From assembly GCA_034231615.1 (NCBI GenBank), contig CM067298.1, positions 53,534,883 to 53,598,882 on the forward strand: a stretch of 64,000 bases of DNA, written 5' to 3'. The notes beneath the pieces are model-generated. The model was given only the letters and a program-made list of their open reading frames with translations, was not told where the DNA came from and searched no databases. The DNA is from Meghimatium bilineatum. Lineage: Eukaryota; Mollusca; Gastropoda; Stylommatophora; Philomycidae. Shown here one piece after another: positions 22,886 through 33,960 of the stretch (position 1 is its first letter; each line of letters begins with the position of its first letter). The translations under genes and the position numbers were made by a program.

Positions 22886-23302
22886 AGGCACTATTTCCAA
22901 ACGAGTTTTGATTTATCGCTGTTATGAAATTGTAAAGTCAGGCACAGAGTTACTTTTTACCACACTCCATGTGCAACCTGCTTATCGCCGGGGCACCACG
23001 CACACATAAGCAGCTACTACCTTTGTTCTGACTGAATCTCATCTGGTTCCCCAAGCGTGATCTGCTATGCTGAACTGTCTAAACGCTGAATGACAAGACG
23101 AAACATTTGTATAGAGGAAATTATGTGTGGCTTCCATAATAATAAAACCTCGCTAAATTCGCATGCCATGCACTCATAGTTTACTGTTGCAAATTAATGG
23201 GTTTGAGAAGCAACTTTTAGACAATCAAACTTTCTTCATGAGGTCCAGTGGGCTGACCACGATAATAAAATATCCTATTTGTTGAGTTATACGGAACGCT
23301 AT
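22886..23302. other. No recognisable feature
   Basis: Nothing supportable seen. Confidence 0.4.
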
Positions 23303-24195
23303 ATCAATCAATCAATCAATAAACCCATAACCCTTCAGGGTCGTAGGGGTACCACATTGGATGCTTCAGCACACAGAGTCCTCCAGCGAATTCTATCGTC
23401 AGCGATGCGGATGAGTGTGGAAATATCTAGCCCTGTCCATTCCTTGATGTTGTCTGTCCATGTCTTTATTTGCCCTCCTCTGCTTCTTCCACCCTCGACA
23501 GTTCCCTGCAGTATTGTTTTTGACAAGGAATCGTGCCTGCATACATGTCCGAACCATGCTAGTTTTCGTCGTTTCACTATTGAAAGCAATGGCTCCTGGA
23601 CACCTGCACACATCTCTACTTTATTTCTTACGTACACATTGGTCTTATGTTCCCTATAGGAAATTCGTAGAATTCTTCTGTAGCATTTATGCTCGAAAGC
23701 CTGTAATCTTCTCTCCATGTCCGCAGTGAGTGTCCAACTCTCACAACCATACAACACAACAGAAAGCACCAGCGACCTATACAGTTTGATTTTCACTCCA
23801 ACACTGATGTTGCTTTTTCAAATCACAGTTAGCCTTGACAATGACGCTAAAGCCATCTCCAGCCTTATTTTTAGTTCTGCTTTGCATTTACCATCGCTGC
23901 ATATACTGGATCCGAGGTATTTAAAGGTATTCACCTCTTCAAGCTTGTGTCCATTCATCATGATATTAGTCTGGTTTTCTGTGTCTCTGCTGTTTACCAA
24001 ATTTTTGCTCTTATCTGAATTGATTTCCATTCCGTACTTGCTGGTAACTTTTTCTAACTTTGATGTTAATTCTTGCAATGATTGTTCTGACCCAGCTATA
24101 AGATCAATATCATCAGCGAATCGCAAGTTGCAAATAGGGCGACCTCCGATCGATATAGACGTGTTGTAGTCATGTAATGTCTCTTGTATGATGTG
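23303..24195 (-). mobile_element. 5'-truncated LINE, best preserved RT in window
   Basis: The element runs on the minus strand from about 24195 (truncated inside the RT domain) to a TGATTGATTGATTGAT tail at about 23305-23322. The tail is a tetranucleotide repeat of ATTG type. Coding sequence occupies most of the length. A second, shorter copy of the same 3' end lies at 44467-44660. Confidence 0.85.
23335..24169 (-). pseudogene. LINE reverse transcriptase C-terminal half
   Basis: One minus-strand frame reads through 835 bp with a single internal stop. It starts HDYNTSISIGGRPICNL, then LRFADDIDLIAGSEQSLQEL, where FADD is the RT catalytic motif C. ELTSKLEKVTSKYGMEINSD and KYLGSSICSDG follow (motifs D and E), then KLYRSLVLSVVLYGCESWTL in the thumb. 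Downstream come KCYRRILRISYREHKTN, LAWFGHVCRHDSLSKTILQG and a terminal WTGLDISTLIR...RWRTLCAEAS block. The stop is a TGA where relatives have Trp (LTVI-stop-KSN). Motifs A and B are lost by truncation. Intact motifs mark it as young among the LINEs here. Confidence 0.9.
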
Positions 24196-24277
24196 CTATA
24201 TACGATGTCCTCATTGTCACATATGTCATCTTTAACTTAGAGTATTACAGTTAATGCATTATTATGTCTTCGTATGA

Positions 24278-24626
24278 TAACTAACACCCATTGGAGTGAA
24301 TTCAAATCAAATGATAAAAATCAGAGAAGAGACACATTTAAACTTCATCACAGATGTTATTAGAAAACGCCGTTGGTCCTACATTGGACATTTCCTACGC
24401 TCAGACATAAACATAATACACCACCATGCTCTTCAATAGATACTGTACAGGCAAATGATCCAGGGGTAGCCACAAAAACAACCACTCAGAAGAACAATAC
24501 TTAGAGAAAATAAAACAAAAAATATTCATACTTTTCAAGAACTGCACAAAATAGCTTTGAACAGACAGAATTGGAGAAACCTGACCTCTGCCCTACGTGC
24601 TAACTTCAGCGCTAAAGGAAAATAAA
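24278..24626 (+). mobile_element. LINE C-terminal fragment, NTHWSEF family, copy 1
   Basis: Homologous along about 340 bp to 54082-54438. It starts TCGTATGATAACTAACACCC at nearly the same position as the other copy. Translated blocks include ITNTHWSEFKSND, DVIRKRRW, a THFLRS-type GHVLR block and LTSALRANFSAKGK at the end. More frame breaks than the copy at 54082. Confidence 0.75.
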
Positions 24627-24789
24627 CAAATGTATGCATTGCAGATGCACGTATTGGTTGATGAACGATTCTTTTAAATTGGAAATCGAACTACGAACCT
24701 CACAGTAACAAAATGCATTATCCACTGCACTACTTATTATTCAACAAGCCACAACTTGCATACACGAAGTATCTATATTATTGTGTGAT

Positions 24790-25805
24790 AACTGCGGATG
24801 GTTACACTGTTGTTGTTCGTCCATCACAAGTGATGATGACCATTTGTTACATCCACTTTTGAAAAAAACAATTTTAGTTATGTCCTTGATTATGAGTTCG
24901 TAGATAGCTAATGAGCCATATTCAAGCTTTAAATGTCCTTGGAAAGTTTGGACATCGAATGACAACTCTAGACGGATCTTGGTCTATCCGTGACTTTCTG
25001 GCTGCTCTCCGCTGTTGAGCTGCTGCATTTCTCTTCTTTTCACAAGATAATGCGCTCTTTTTTATTTTAGAACGCCATGTAGATCTATTTTGTGCAAGTT
25101 CTTCGCATGTATCGTGGTCTATTTCAAAGGTTCTCAGTAGGTTCTTTAACGAGTCCTTGTAGCGCTTCCTTTGGCCACCTTGAGATCGTATACCCTTCTC
25201 TAGCTCACCATAGAGAAGTATCTTTGGCAGTCGATGGTCTGGCATACGCACCAAATGACCTGCCCAACGAATCTGTGTCTGCATCAGGATCGTGTCAATG
25301 ATTGGGATACCAGCTCTATCAAGGACAGTGGTATCTGGAATCTTGTTTTGCCATCTCATGTTCATATCTTTTCTGAGACAATTTGTATGAACATGATTGA
25401 GTTTTTTCACATGACGTTTATACACAGTACGTTTCACTAGCGTATAACAGCACTGGAGGTACCACTGCTCTGTAAACTTTCAGCTTAGTCTGTAGGTTAA
25501 TGTCATTTCTACGCCAAACATTTGCGTACAATCTGCCGAAAGTACTGCTTGCTTTGGCGATCCTTGTATACACTTCATCATCAACGTTGTCATTTTGAGA
25601 TAACGTACTGCCTAGATATGTGAATCTATTCCCAACTTTCAGTACTACACCATTTACCTTTATGCAGGTCTCGAGATAGCTTTTGCCAAGTGCTGGTTGT
25701 AACATGACTTCTGGTTTCGCTGTGTTAATGGTAATCCCAAAGTTGTTACAGGCTTTGGAGAATCTGTCTATAATACATTGTACACTACTGGTCATCTCAC
25801 GATCA
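24790..25805 (-). mobile_element. 5'-truncated LINE, IPDTTVLDR family
   Basis: Two long minus-strand frames, 25795-25418 and 25437-24922, are separated by one shift near 25430. The first holds FSKACNNFGITINTAKPEVM (after RT motif C) then NRFTYLGSTLSQNDNVDDEV and VYRAVVPPVLLYASET. The second holds NKIPDTTVLDRAGIPIIDTI, MQTQIRWAGHLVRMPDHRLP, RSQGGQRKRYKDSLKNLLRT and RNAAAQQRRAARKSRIDQDP. The end of the UTR carries GTCATCATCACTTGTGATGG. Truncation lies just after the YADD motif. This arrangement is common in LINEs of marine invertebrates. Two other, poorer copies are at 17829-18400 and 41990-42335. Confidence 0.85.
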
Positions 25806-26364
25806 CATATAACACAATTGATAATTTTTATATGCCATTTTGGTCAAAACATTTCTTCCAACGTTGTGGCAACTCTTGCTGTGGTGGTTGAGCTTTGTCT
25901 GACCTTTAAAAGCTGATCATTCCAACTATGAGATCCATCAATTTGGCATACTAAATATGTATTAACTTCACTGGCAACGCGTCTGCTGTTGAGTCTCCTT
26001 GATTTTTGTTAATGTGGTTTACGTTGGTCGTGAAAATAAATCCCTCTGTATCTTCCATTAAGAACTTTAGTCCAGAAGTGAATCACAAAATGTATTTATG
26101 TCTTATACAAATATAAGACTGTCTGTTATCGATCACCCAAGATTCCAAACCGTAGTTTGATGAGTTTGATAATATTTCCCACCATTTTCTTACATCTCAA
26201 GTGTACTTGATGTCTTGTTTAACCTCATACTTGTCTAACCAGTTATCACATTAAAATTCTCTAAACTTGTTAGTAGCTGATTTGCTATATTCTAAGACTG
26301 ACACGAAAAGAAATTTACTTATGACCATCAGGAAAAAAATCTCCCATATTTATTGACCACATCA
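25806..26364. other. No recognisable feature
   Basis: Nothing supportable seen. Confidence 0.4.
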
Positions 26365-26640
26365 TGTGAAGATGTGATTTTGAATATACTGTAACAACAT
26401 GAGAAGACGTGATTAGAAGACAATGCAACATTATGAGAAGAGATTTAGAATACACTTTAACAACATAAGAAGAGGTGAGTAGAATACAATATAACAACAT
26501 GAGAAGACGTGGTTTGAATACAAAGTAGCAACATGAGAAGAGAGATTCATGATGTAACAACATGAGGTGTGTAGAATATAATATACTAATATCAGAAAAA
26601 GAGAAAATACAATGTAACAACTGACGAAATATAAGACAGA
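26365..26640 (+). repeat. About 36-bp tandem array, degenerate
   Basis: Units of the form AACAACATGAGAAGACGTGA plus TTAGAATACAATGT, about seven or eight, with indels. The 123-residue minus-strand open frame over it is a by-product of the repeat. Confidence 0.85.
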
Positions 26641-26854
26641 ATGCGCCAATAGGAAGACAATACTGGGTAGTATGACATGATGACATGGAAGAGTCAGCGA
26701 TGGAACTGATATAGAGTGTTGTGGATATAAGTAACAGCTTACGTTGTGTTTGTACTAGAATCCTGATCTTTACCTTTTTGATAGCTAGAAGTATTGATTT
26801 AATCGACTTAGACTAACGCCCACGTTTAAAAGAATCGTACGCTACCATATGAGG

Positions 26855-27560
26855 TCAATCAATCAAGTGTCATGTCGAATGGCGTAGGCGATCATGTTTC
26901 TCCGCGACTCTCTGTCTCTCGTTCTGTCAATAACCTCGATTAGTGAACACCTCCCGTGCCATACTACTAGTCCATCTAGCAACTTCTCTCTTTCTCGTCC
27001 CGTCTTATTATCACCTTGATCTTTCCAGTGGTTATTGAGTGTTCAATCTGTGTTCGTCTCAGCACATGCCACAGAAACCTTGACTGTCTGCTTCTAATAT
27101 TTGATATGATTGATCTAAATACGCCGGCCTTACTGAGAACATCTGCATTAGTTTTCTTAGCTGCCCATTGTATTTAAAAAAAATCTTTTCAGAAACCACA
27201 TCTCTGTAGTCTCCAGTTCGCTTTGAATGTATTTATTTACAGTCCATGCTTCACATCCACAAAAAAAGAATTGGTTCGCTATAACATCTCAGCACTCAAA
27301 CTCGAGACTACATTGATAGTGTTCCATTGCACAAACGACTGGTTCTCATTTTTTTAAAATAATGCTGATGTGGCTTGTGCTGCTCGGTTCTTTATCTCAC
27401 TTGAGCATCTACCTTTTGATGTTAACAGGTGCCAAGATATTTTACTTCTCGTAACTTGTGTTAATTGTGTGTCATTAATCATTATGTTGCATTGGTGGTG
27501 TGTATCTTCGAGACAACCATTATTTGTTTTCTTCTTGTTTAAACTAAGGTCTTTGTTTTA
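26855..27560 (-). mobile_element. LINE RT C-terminus, IRKRQ/VTTG family
   Basis: Minus-strand frames with several breaks give KQIMVVSKIHTTNATLMIND (RT palm end), TQLTQVTRSKYLG, ECYSEPILF-like thumb block, WAAKKTNADVLSKAGVFRSI, RQSRFLWHVLRRTQIEH then TTGKIKVI, and a terminal RNMIAYAIRHDT. These blocks and their order match the C-terminal third of LINE ORF2 in related elements (IPWTAKKTN...RQ..FFGH..R...LE..VTTGKIEG...M..YA...GT). Relatives in the window are 59321-59675 (plus), 50154-50380 and 35235-35500 (minus). Confidence 0.75.
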
Positions 27561-28436
27561 ATTTTCTTTCTCACCATATGATTTACTTCTTAATTAACTA
27601 CACATACAATCCGAGTTAACGGACATATATAAATGGTTGCTACAGCTGATGTATAACTATTTAACACTCGCTAATCTATAAGGTGCATTAAAGAACCACT
27701 ACGAGAGGATTGAAGAATGCCGATTGATATCCTGTATGTAGGATTACAGTCTGGAAAAGATATCAGGGTCTACCTTTACTTCGGTAGAAAGACGTATATT
27801 GATGGGATATACACGATACACGTGTTGATACGGTGTCATACGAACAGGATCACGTTGCATGGAGAGGAGATATCATGTCTGGTATAACGAAAAAGGAGAC
27901 GGAGATAACATACATTTTAAAGTCTGCACGTCAAAGGATGCACATATCACGCAATGATACAAATGGGCATGTGATTTATTGTATATACTTTAAACCATTG
28001 TTTGTGACTGACATTGGTCTTGTGAGTCACATCTATCATCACCATAGATTGTAGATTATTTTCGTCATAGTAAAATGGTAATAATGTCATCTTAAAAGAC
28101 AGAAAAATGCCAGTACGGTACAGTATTACTGATCATATTAACTGGGAGCATGCGTTACTTTATGAAGATACACATATTATAACCAGTTTTCTATAGGAAG
28201 GTTCCAAGTTTCATTTATGTTGCCAGTATAGAGTCTGTGTTTTCGCGAGTATCAGATTACACATTTAGTCTGTTATACGATTTAGCTTGCTTACACATTG
28301 ACAAAATGTTGCAATGAAGCACGAATACACTCACGAACATTCAATTGAATATATGTGAATCGTAAACATTAATTTAAAAACAATTGCGATACATATGTTA
28401 TTGTTATGTGACATTATATCTAGAATGTTGTATTTC
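27561..28436. other. No recognisable feature
   Basis: Unique-looking AT-rich sequence, no supportable feature. Confidence 0.4.
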
Positions 28437-28810
28437 CTATGAATCTCTGAAATCTTCACTGTTTTGGGAGAATTGGCCTGCCTCCTCCAGGAACATATGC
28501 ATGCATTTTTTGATACCTCTTGTCCGACGACGTCTTGTGCGACCTATGCCACCAATCACTTCTATCGCACCCCCCAGGAAAACTATTTCCATACCACCAC
28601 GTCTCTTTACATTGCCGAAAATACATAAGCAGCCTTTTTGGACGTTGATTTTGTTGAACATCTCTTGGTTCGACGTCCTTTCTGTCCATGCTATTCACAT
28701 GAATCCCCTATGGCACTTTAGTTCAACAGCCGTTATTCTCTTTGATACAATTTTGTTTATTTTCCATGCCTCCATCCGTAGATGGCCACTGGAATTACAT
28801 GTACATGATT
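28437..28810 (-). mobile_element. LINE C-terminal fragment
   Basis: The minus strand reads KRITAVELKCHRGFM then IAWTERTSNQEMFNKINVQK, with the next blocks split between two frames: LLMYFRQCKETWWYGN and GAIEVIGGIGRTRRRRTRGI, then HMFLEEAGQFSQNSEDFR. This is the E.KC.RR...I.WTE..TN..V...IN pattern seen behind LINE RT domains, ending with a LE.A...AQ..E.FR block like the one at 60503-60760. Frame breaks show decay. Confidence 0.65.
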
Positions 28811-29124
28811 GTTTGAGAACCCCAGGGATTGCTAGCGATTAGCTCTTATTTCCTATGTGTCGTGGGGTGGTTTTTCAGGTGGGGTGGTGGGGAGGCTTCA
28901 GCTTATGGCTTAGTGTAATGCCTATTGAAGGAGACTTCTACTCAGTGTGGTTTACAATTGTATAGATGATATCTGCACAGCTTCCATAAGATAGCCTCAA
29001 TGTAACGGCATCTCAATTACTGAGGCTCGCTATGTTATTTATTATGTATACATCAAGATTACATATGTTCGGCCCTGCCACATTTTTCAGTTTTTTGTGT
29101 TTAAACAACCCAACGATGACCGCT
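28811..29124. other. No gene; G-rich tract at 28863-28893
   Basis: Several GGGG/GGTGGGG runs near 28863-28893. Sequence at 28960-29025 resembles 8240-8330. Nothing else was recognised. Confidence 0.4.
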
Positions 29125-29278
29125 GTCCCGGGCCATTGGCGCAATTAAAATAGCGACACAACGCATTTCCATTCTCTCGACTACATCCTGCTGAAATCTA
29201 GTTGGACCATGATCCTGCTACAAGTGAGATACATCAGAAATTTTAGAATAAACGCTGAAAAAAAGAAGAATTTAGACA
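29125..29278 (+). repeat. SINE-2 copy (sense)
   Basis: GGGCCATTGGCGCAATTAAA, then GCGACACAACGCATTTCCAT, CTCTCGACTACATCCTGCTG and a GAATAAACGCTGAAAAAAAGAAGAA-type tail match SINE-2 copies at 19137-19578 and 53746-53910. Confidence 0.75.
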
Positions 29279-29884
29279 ACATTTCTTTTTTCTTGATCTC
29301 GACTGATATTCGCCTGCACTGTTTATATTAGCTCATACATATTCGAATTTCGTCACTTATTTTAGCAACACAATTCTTTGTTAATCAGTTTTAATTGTAG
29401 GTTCTACGTTCTCTATGTCTGATATCATGTACATTCAGCTATGAAACAGATTTTTCTTTATCGAGAGTAGTCACTCAAGTTAAAGAAATACAAATAGAAA
29501 CATGAACGCATCTCTAAAACAGTTCTGAAATTAATACCCCTAATTGATTAATTGAATAACTTTAAATAAAAAAAGACTGAAAAATTGATGGAAAACTGGA
29601 TACTTTTTTGACTATATTTTTAATACCAATTAGCTAGGATCGCTGTTTTTATGTCTAGTTGCTGTTTTTAAGAAACGTTACAAGAATAAATTTACAGAGC
29701 ATGAGAGGGGAAGTTTACAGAAATCGAGAACATTTGGAAAATTGTGGATTTACAAATTTAGTGCTGGTTATGTCACATGAATTAAATTAAATTTTAGATT
29801 TCATATGTTTCAGATAGAGGATTTGTCCATACATTTTGTCAACACTCTTTGGACTGTTTGTTACTTACTCCCAACCAGCGGGGT
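29279..29884. other. No recognisable feature
   Basis: Nothing supportable seen. Confidence 0.4.
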
Positions 29885-30310
29885 GCAAAGGGAACGCACT
29901 GCTCTAGGCGGACCCAGGGTTAGCAGATAACCAAGATCCCAAATGTACCTCCATGCGGTGCACCCTGGAAACAGAAATACAGCAGCTCGAGTTGATTCTG
30001 GCCAAATCATTTGGGGATCGTGTCCAAGAATGTGGAGGTAGCAGATGGAAAGAGATTTGATTGCACAAGAGACAGGCAATATCTCCGACACCACCAGCAT
30101 CACCACATACAGCGACACTGTCGACATACGGTGAAGCTAGTAAGTCCAGTCCGAACATTGGAGGGGCGGCCAATGTAAAATGCACGTAAAGGTAGATGCA
30201 TGGCGAGAGACAAATAGATTTCATACCGAGTACAATGAAACAATGAAAGGGCAGAACAGCGCTAGAGGGCAGCGCGAACTACAAATACAAAGTGAAAATT
30301 CCCTAGGAAA
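29885..30310 (+). repeat. REP-B dispersed repeat, copy 1
   Basis: CGCACTGCTCTAGGCGGACC and GGTTAGCAGATAACCAAGAT open a block of about 430 bp. It is homologous to 31868-32320 in the same orientation, including ACAGGCAATATCTCCGACAC and ACCGAGTACAATGAA. I cannot assign the family. Neither copy carries a clear protein. Confidence 0.65.
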
Positions 30311-30403
30311 GGGGAACTACAAGCTCCGTCAGCTGGAGGCGAGCTTCTAGTTACCTGTGTTCCTTACAGGCAGAGACCCAGACCCATTCATTTGCGTTTG
30401 GTA

Positions 30404-30487
30404 AAGCAAGAAGACCTAATCCAACTCTAATGTCCAGCATTCCTAAACCGGAAATATGCTCGCGAAGAGAAAGGGTGCTGTACCCTT
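30404..30487 (+). repeat. REP-A first sub-unit, isolated copy
   Basis: GCAAGAAGACCTAATCCAAC, CTCTAATGTCCAGCATTCCT and AAATATGCTCGCGAAGAGAA match the sub-unit just behind the 18S fragment (20371-20455). The match ends abruptly. Confidence 0.7.
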
Positions 30488-31204
30488 TTACAGAAGTTTT
30501 TCATAAAGTTTTACGTTGAGCAGATACACACATTTTTTGTTTTGATCATGATGGCTATCATATATGGATAAACAACACAGAATGGAAATACGAAATCAAG
30601 CAATGACTTTGTTGTCAAGATGATACATGTGAATACATGTCGAGGAAGTACATTATATAAGAACAACACGGCATGCAATCACATTTCCGTCGACATAATC
30701 TCTCTCTGTGGTTTTTTTTGTATTCATGGCCTATCAGTTTCTACTATATTGCTGACATGCATTCTTCACTTGATTGTGTGGATTCATTCCGTGCTTGTGT
30801 ATCCCTTTTTTAAAAAGACATTTGCTGGAAACGTCGGTTATGTTTATTGTTCCACGTAAAACTGTCACTTAATACTTTTAATTTTGCTTTATGCCTCAGA
30901 ATGACGGATTGTTATTCTTGTCTGCTTAAAAGGAAGTAACGTTTAGTATCTCAGTGCTTTCTAATGTAACATGTGATTTATTTTCTGAATGTGGTAAATT
31001 AGAACACGGTTTAACCATTTGAGACTATGAAATGACTTTGTGACTGATCCAGCAAACTGACAATCTAGACCATGGAAAATACTATCTATATATTGGGGTT
31101 TAACAACACCTAATCTACTTGTGCAGGAGTAGTTACACAGGTAGTCAACATGTGTAGTAGGACTTTATACTTATTCAACATATTCTCTGGCGAGCGACAC
31201 GGGG
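30488..31204. other. No recognisable feature
   Basis: Nothing supportable seen. Confidence 0.4.
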
Positions 31205-31800
31205 ATGTTATATCATCCTTATTATTCCTTACAAACATCGATTTGTAAGACTGTCAATACCAAGGAAGAAGACAACCTAATAAACCTCCTGAGCATACCT
31301 TGTTTTCTTTCAGACGACCAGGCAATAATATCAATATCAGAAGAACAACTACTACAACATATAAGTAAACTTTACACAAAATGTAAACTTAACATTAAGA
31401 TAAGCACAGACTGAAACTGAAGTAATGTCAATCGCAAAAACAGAAAGGAATTTCTATTTTCATCGATGAAACAGGTGGTATAATTCATTTTTCATGTAAA
31501 TATCATGTATATATATATATATGTCGAATAAGAAAGCACTAAAGAAATGCAATATAGATGGAACAGAACATACCAGATCTCAGGGCTGATGTCTTCTATT
31601 TATATACAGTATCGCAACAACTGTAAACAAAAATGGATGGGTGACTAGGCCAATGACTCGAAAGGAAGATTGCTATATACAGACATGTACCAAGCAAACT
31701 CACACGACAGCATACACAGACTACACCGCAAATATGAAACCACAATCTTTAGGCTGAGAGCAACACATGCAGAAATTAACAAAAAACTACAGAGAATACC
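31205..31800 (+). mobile_element. Rearranged LINE fragment with RT motif C and C-terminal block
   Basis: Frame 31205-31414 has FLSDDQAIISISEEQLLQHI followed by KLYTKCKLNIKIST, the RT motif C region (YADDQAII in relatives, here SDD). Behind a stretch with an AT microsatellite near 31505-31525, the frame at 31670-31800 has DSIHRLHRKYETTIFRLRAT then HAEINKKLQRI. This fits the Q.TIFRLRTGH..LN.HL block that lies far downstream, behind RNase H, in intact relatives. Two distant parts of the protein lie within 400 bp, so a large internal deletion is likely. Confidence 0.6.
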
Positions 31801-31868
31801 GCAGACTATACATCATACTGCCCGCAGACTATACATCATACTGCCCGCAGACTATACATCATACTGCA
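31800..31868 (+). repeat. 23-bp tandem triplication
   Basis: Three perfect or nearly perfect copies of GCAGACTATACATCATACTG plus CCC, within or at the edge of the LINE fragment. Confidence 0.95.
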
Positions 31869-32320
31869 GTAGGGTAAATGATATCGCATTGCTCTCGGCG
31901 GACCCAAGGTTAGCAGATAACCACGATTCTAAAAGTACATTCCAGTGCTGAACCCTGAAATCAAAACGACGGCCGCTCTTGCTGTCGTTCTGATCAACGA
32001 TTTTAAGATGGTGTATCTGGATGATGTAGATGGAATGATAATTGCCTGCAAAGAGACACACATTATCTCCGAGACCTCTACGCTAATAGACCCAGCGTCA
32101 CTGTTGTCACACACACGCACTGGCGACAGGCATCTGTGCATTGTGTCTCCTATAGCAGAAAATGCAGAAATATTGGAGTTTCGACCAATATCAATGTCCG
32201 ATATTGGTAGATCCCGCTAGGACGTGGTGATCCAATGAGTACACATTGAATCTGAAAACAGGCAACACGGCCTAGAGCGAAGAGCCGTGTGTGTGAATCC
32301 ATATAGGGACAACGAAGCTA
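31868..32320 (+). repeat. REP-B dispersed repeat, copy 2
   Basis: CGCATTGCTCTCGGCGGACC and GGTTAGCAGATAACCACGAT open this copy; ACACATTATCTCCGAGACCT and ATGAGTACACATTGAA follow at the spacing seen in copy 1. Overall the two copies are clearly homologous but well diverged. Confidence 0.65.
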
Positions 32321-32719
32321 CATTTGTACATCACAAGACCGACTGGCGGAAGTGCTGTTTATGCTCTGAACACACAGAAATCCACATGGCTCACTAAAAA
32401 TTGACCCCATTAAAAGTAGGAGTCATAACTCAGGTATTGGATATGTAAGTTAAACACGCATTTCTGAATATTGAAGAAATATGTGAATACAGCTCCCCAT
32501 TGCACACACGACAAGCATTGAACAAATGTTGGGAAACACATTGTTAAAAATTCTTCCATAGGCAGTGTTGAAGCTCGGTTTCTGGACAACGTAGAGTGGG
32601 GAGCAAGCGATTGCGATTTGAATGGTTTTCTTAACTAGCGTCATCTGATGTAGACTCACAGGGATTCCTCCTTCCAAAGTGACATTATTTGACTTGTCCC
32701 GTAATTTCCATTGTCGTTT
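32321..32719. other. No recognisable feature
   Basis: Nothing supportable seen. Confidence 0.4.
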
Positions 32720-33240
32720 ATCACTTCTTCTTCTTCTGCGTTCGCTTGCAATTAATCATCACAAATGTCGTGTGATTTTCGTCTATGAGCGTGAAGTACA
32801 TCGTGCTAACTTTCAAATTGAACCATATGTATGTATAGCAAATCCGTTGTCGACATGATTTAAATTCATGTGAACTTACCTAGCCTGTGACAGTCTTCTT
32901 TGTTGTCGCCATGCAACGGATGCGCGTATCGATTCTACGTCATGACGGTTTATCGCCGAGTGTATCATTGGACCTTACATGACACAACATGTCCTGTAAA
33001 TCCTTGCGTGGTAGTCTTCGAGGTGGCGGTAAGCATGGGTTTCAGGCTGGTGGATACTACACCTATCTGGCACCAGGTATTGCGCTGTCAGTGAAATTGT
33101 CTGGCGTAATTAGATGGACGCCCTCGGGTACTCAACCTTTCCTCGTCTGTAAGCATGTTTGTGCCCAGGTTCGTGTGCTCTCTTGGCCGAGGTTTTAGTC
33201 ATCTTCATCGTGAACACCTCGTTCAGGACTAAGTCTATAC
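32720..33240 (-). repeat. REP-A dispersed repeat with AAGAAG tail
   Basis: On the minus strand the copy starts near CTGAACGAGGTGTTCACGAT (33220s) and passes CCTCGGCCAAGAG, GGTTGAGTACCCGAGGGCG and GACTGTCACAGGCTAGG. It ends GCGAACGCAGAAGAAGAAGA at the low-coordinate side. The tail is the same as in SINE-1 and SINE-2. The body is about 500 bp with no open frame that I trust. It could be a long SINE or the 3' UTR of an autonomous LINE. Confidence 0.75.
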
Positions 33241-33800
33241 ACATATGTATGAGCACCAGAAACTATTTTCTGCTGCTTGCTTTACAGGAGCTATTCTTCT
33301 TGGGGGTAACTAGACGCTTGTTCATGACCTGAACACTGCTTTAGTTAATAACGCCAATTTAGAAAGATGAGTAGACATATTCCACATGGCTTTAATTGAC
33401 TAGAGATACGCTTGAGTATACCAGTGGGAAGAAGGGAAACTATATATAGGGAAACATATGAATTTACTACTTCCGTCTCAACATAGCATCACACAGAATG
33501 TTAAGAGTATCACCAATAGCTGGTAACTCACTGGATCAAAGAGCATGAACCCATATACCGCTGGATCAGCATCTAACCAGCTGGAAACTAGAGAGCTTCA
33601 AATAATAATTACCAGTATCTCCGATAAAATATGCACTTGTAAATAAGACACTGCAGTCTGTATGAAACCAACGAAGTCTTGAACACACAACAGAAACACA
33701 ATCATTATACCACAAACATTTCATAAAAATCATATTTTTGAAAGCATATATTCCAACACAAAATACACAACAGAGAATAAAAGGAGGTAAGGGTTGATAC
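33241..33800. other. No recognisable feature
   Basis: Nothing supportable seen. Confidence 0.4.
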
Positions 33801-33960
33801 AAATGATGACAATATTTAAAATGGATGCGAAATGTTGAGACAAATGATGACAATATGTAAAATGAATGCGAAATGTTGAAATAAATGATAGCAATATTTA
33901 AAATGAATGCGAAATATTGAAACGAATGATGACAATATTTAAAATTAATGAAAACAATGA
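33801..33960 (+). repeat. 41-bp tandem array, about 4 units
   Basis: Units of AAATGATGACAATATTTAAA plus ATGAATGCGAAATGTTGAAAC at 33801, 33842, 33883 and about 33924. The 178-residue minus-strand open frame across it is mostly repeat. Confidence 0.9.

Noticed and set aside
26315-26686. 123-residue minus-strand frame
   Set aside because: It is a translation of the 36-bp tandem array.
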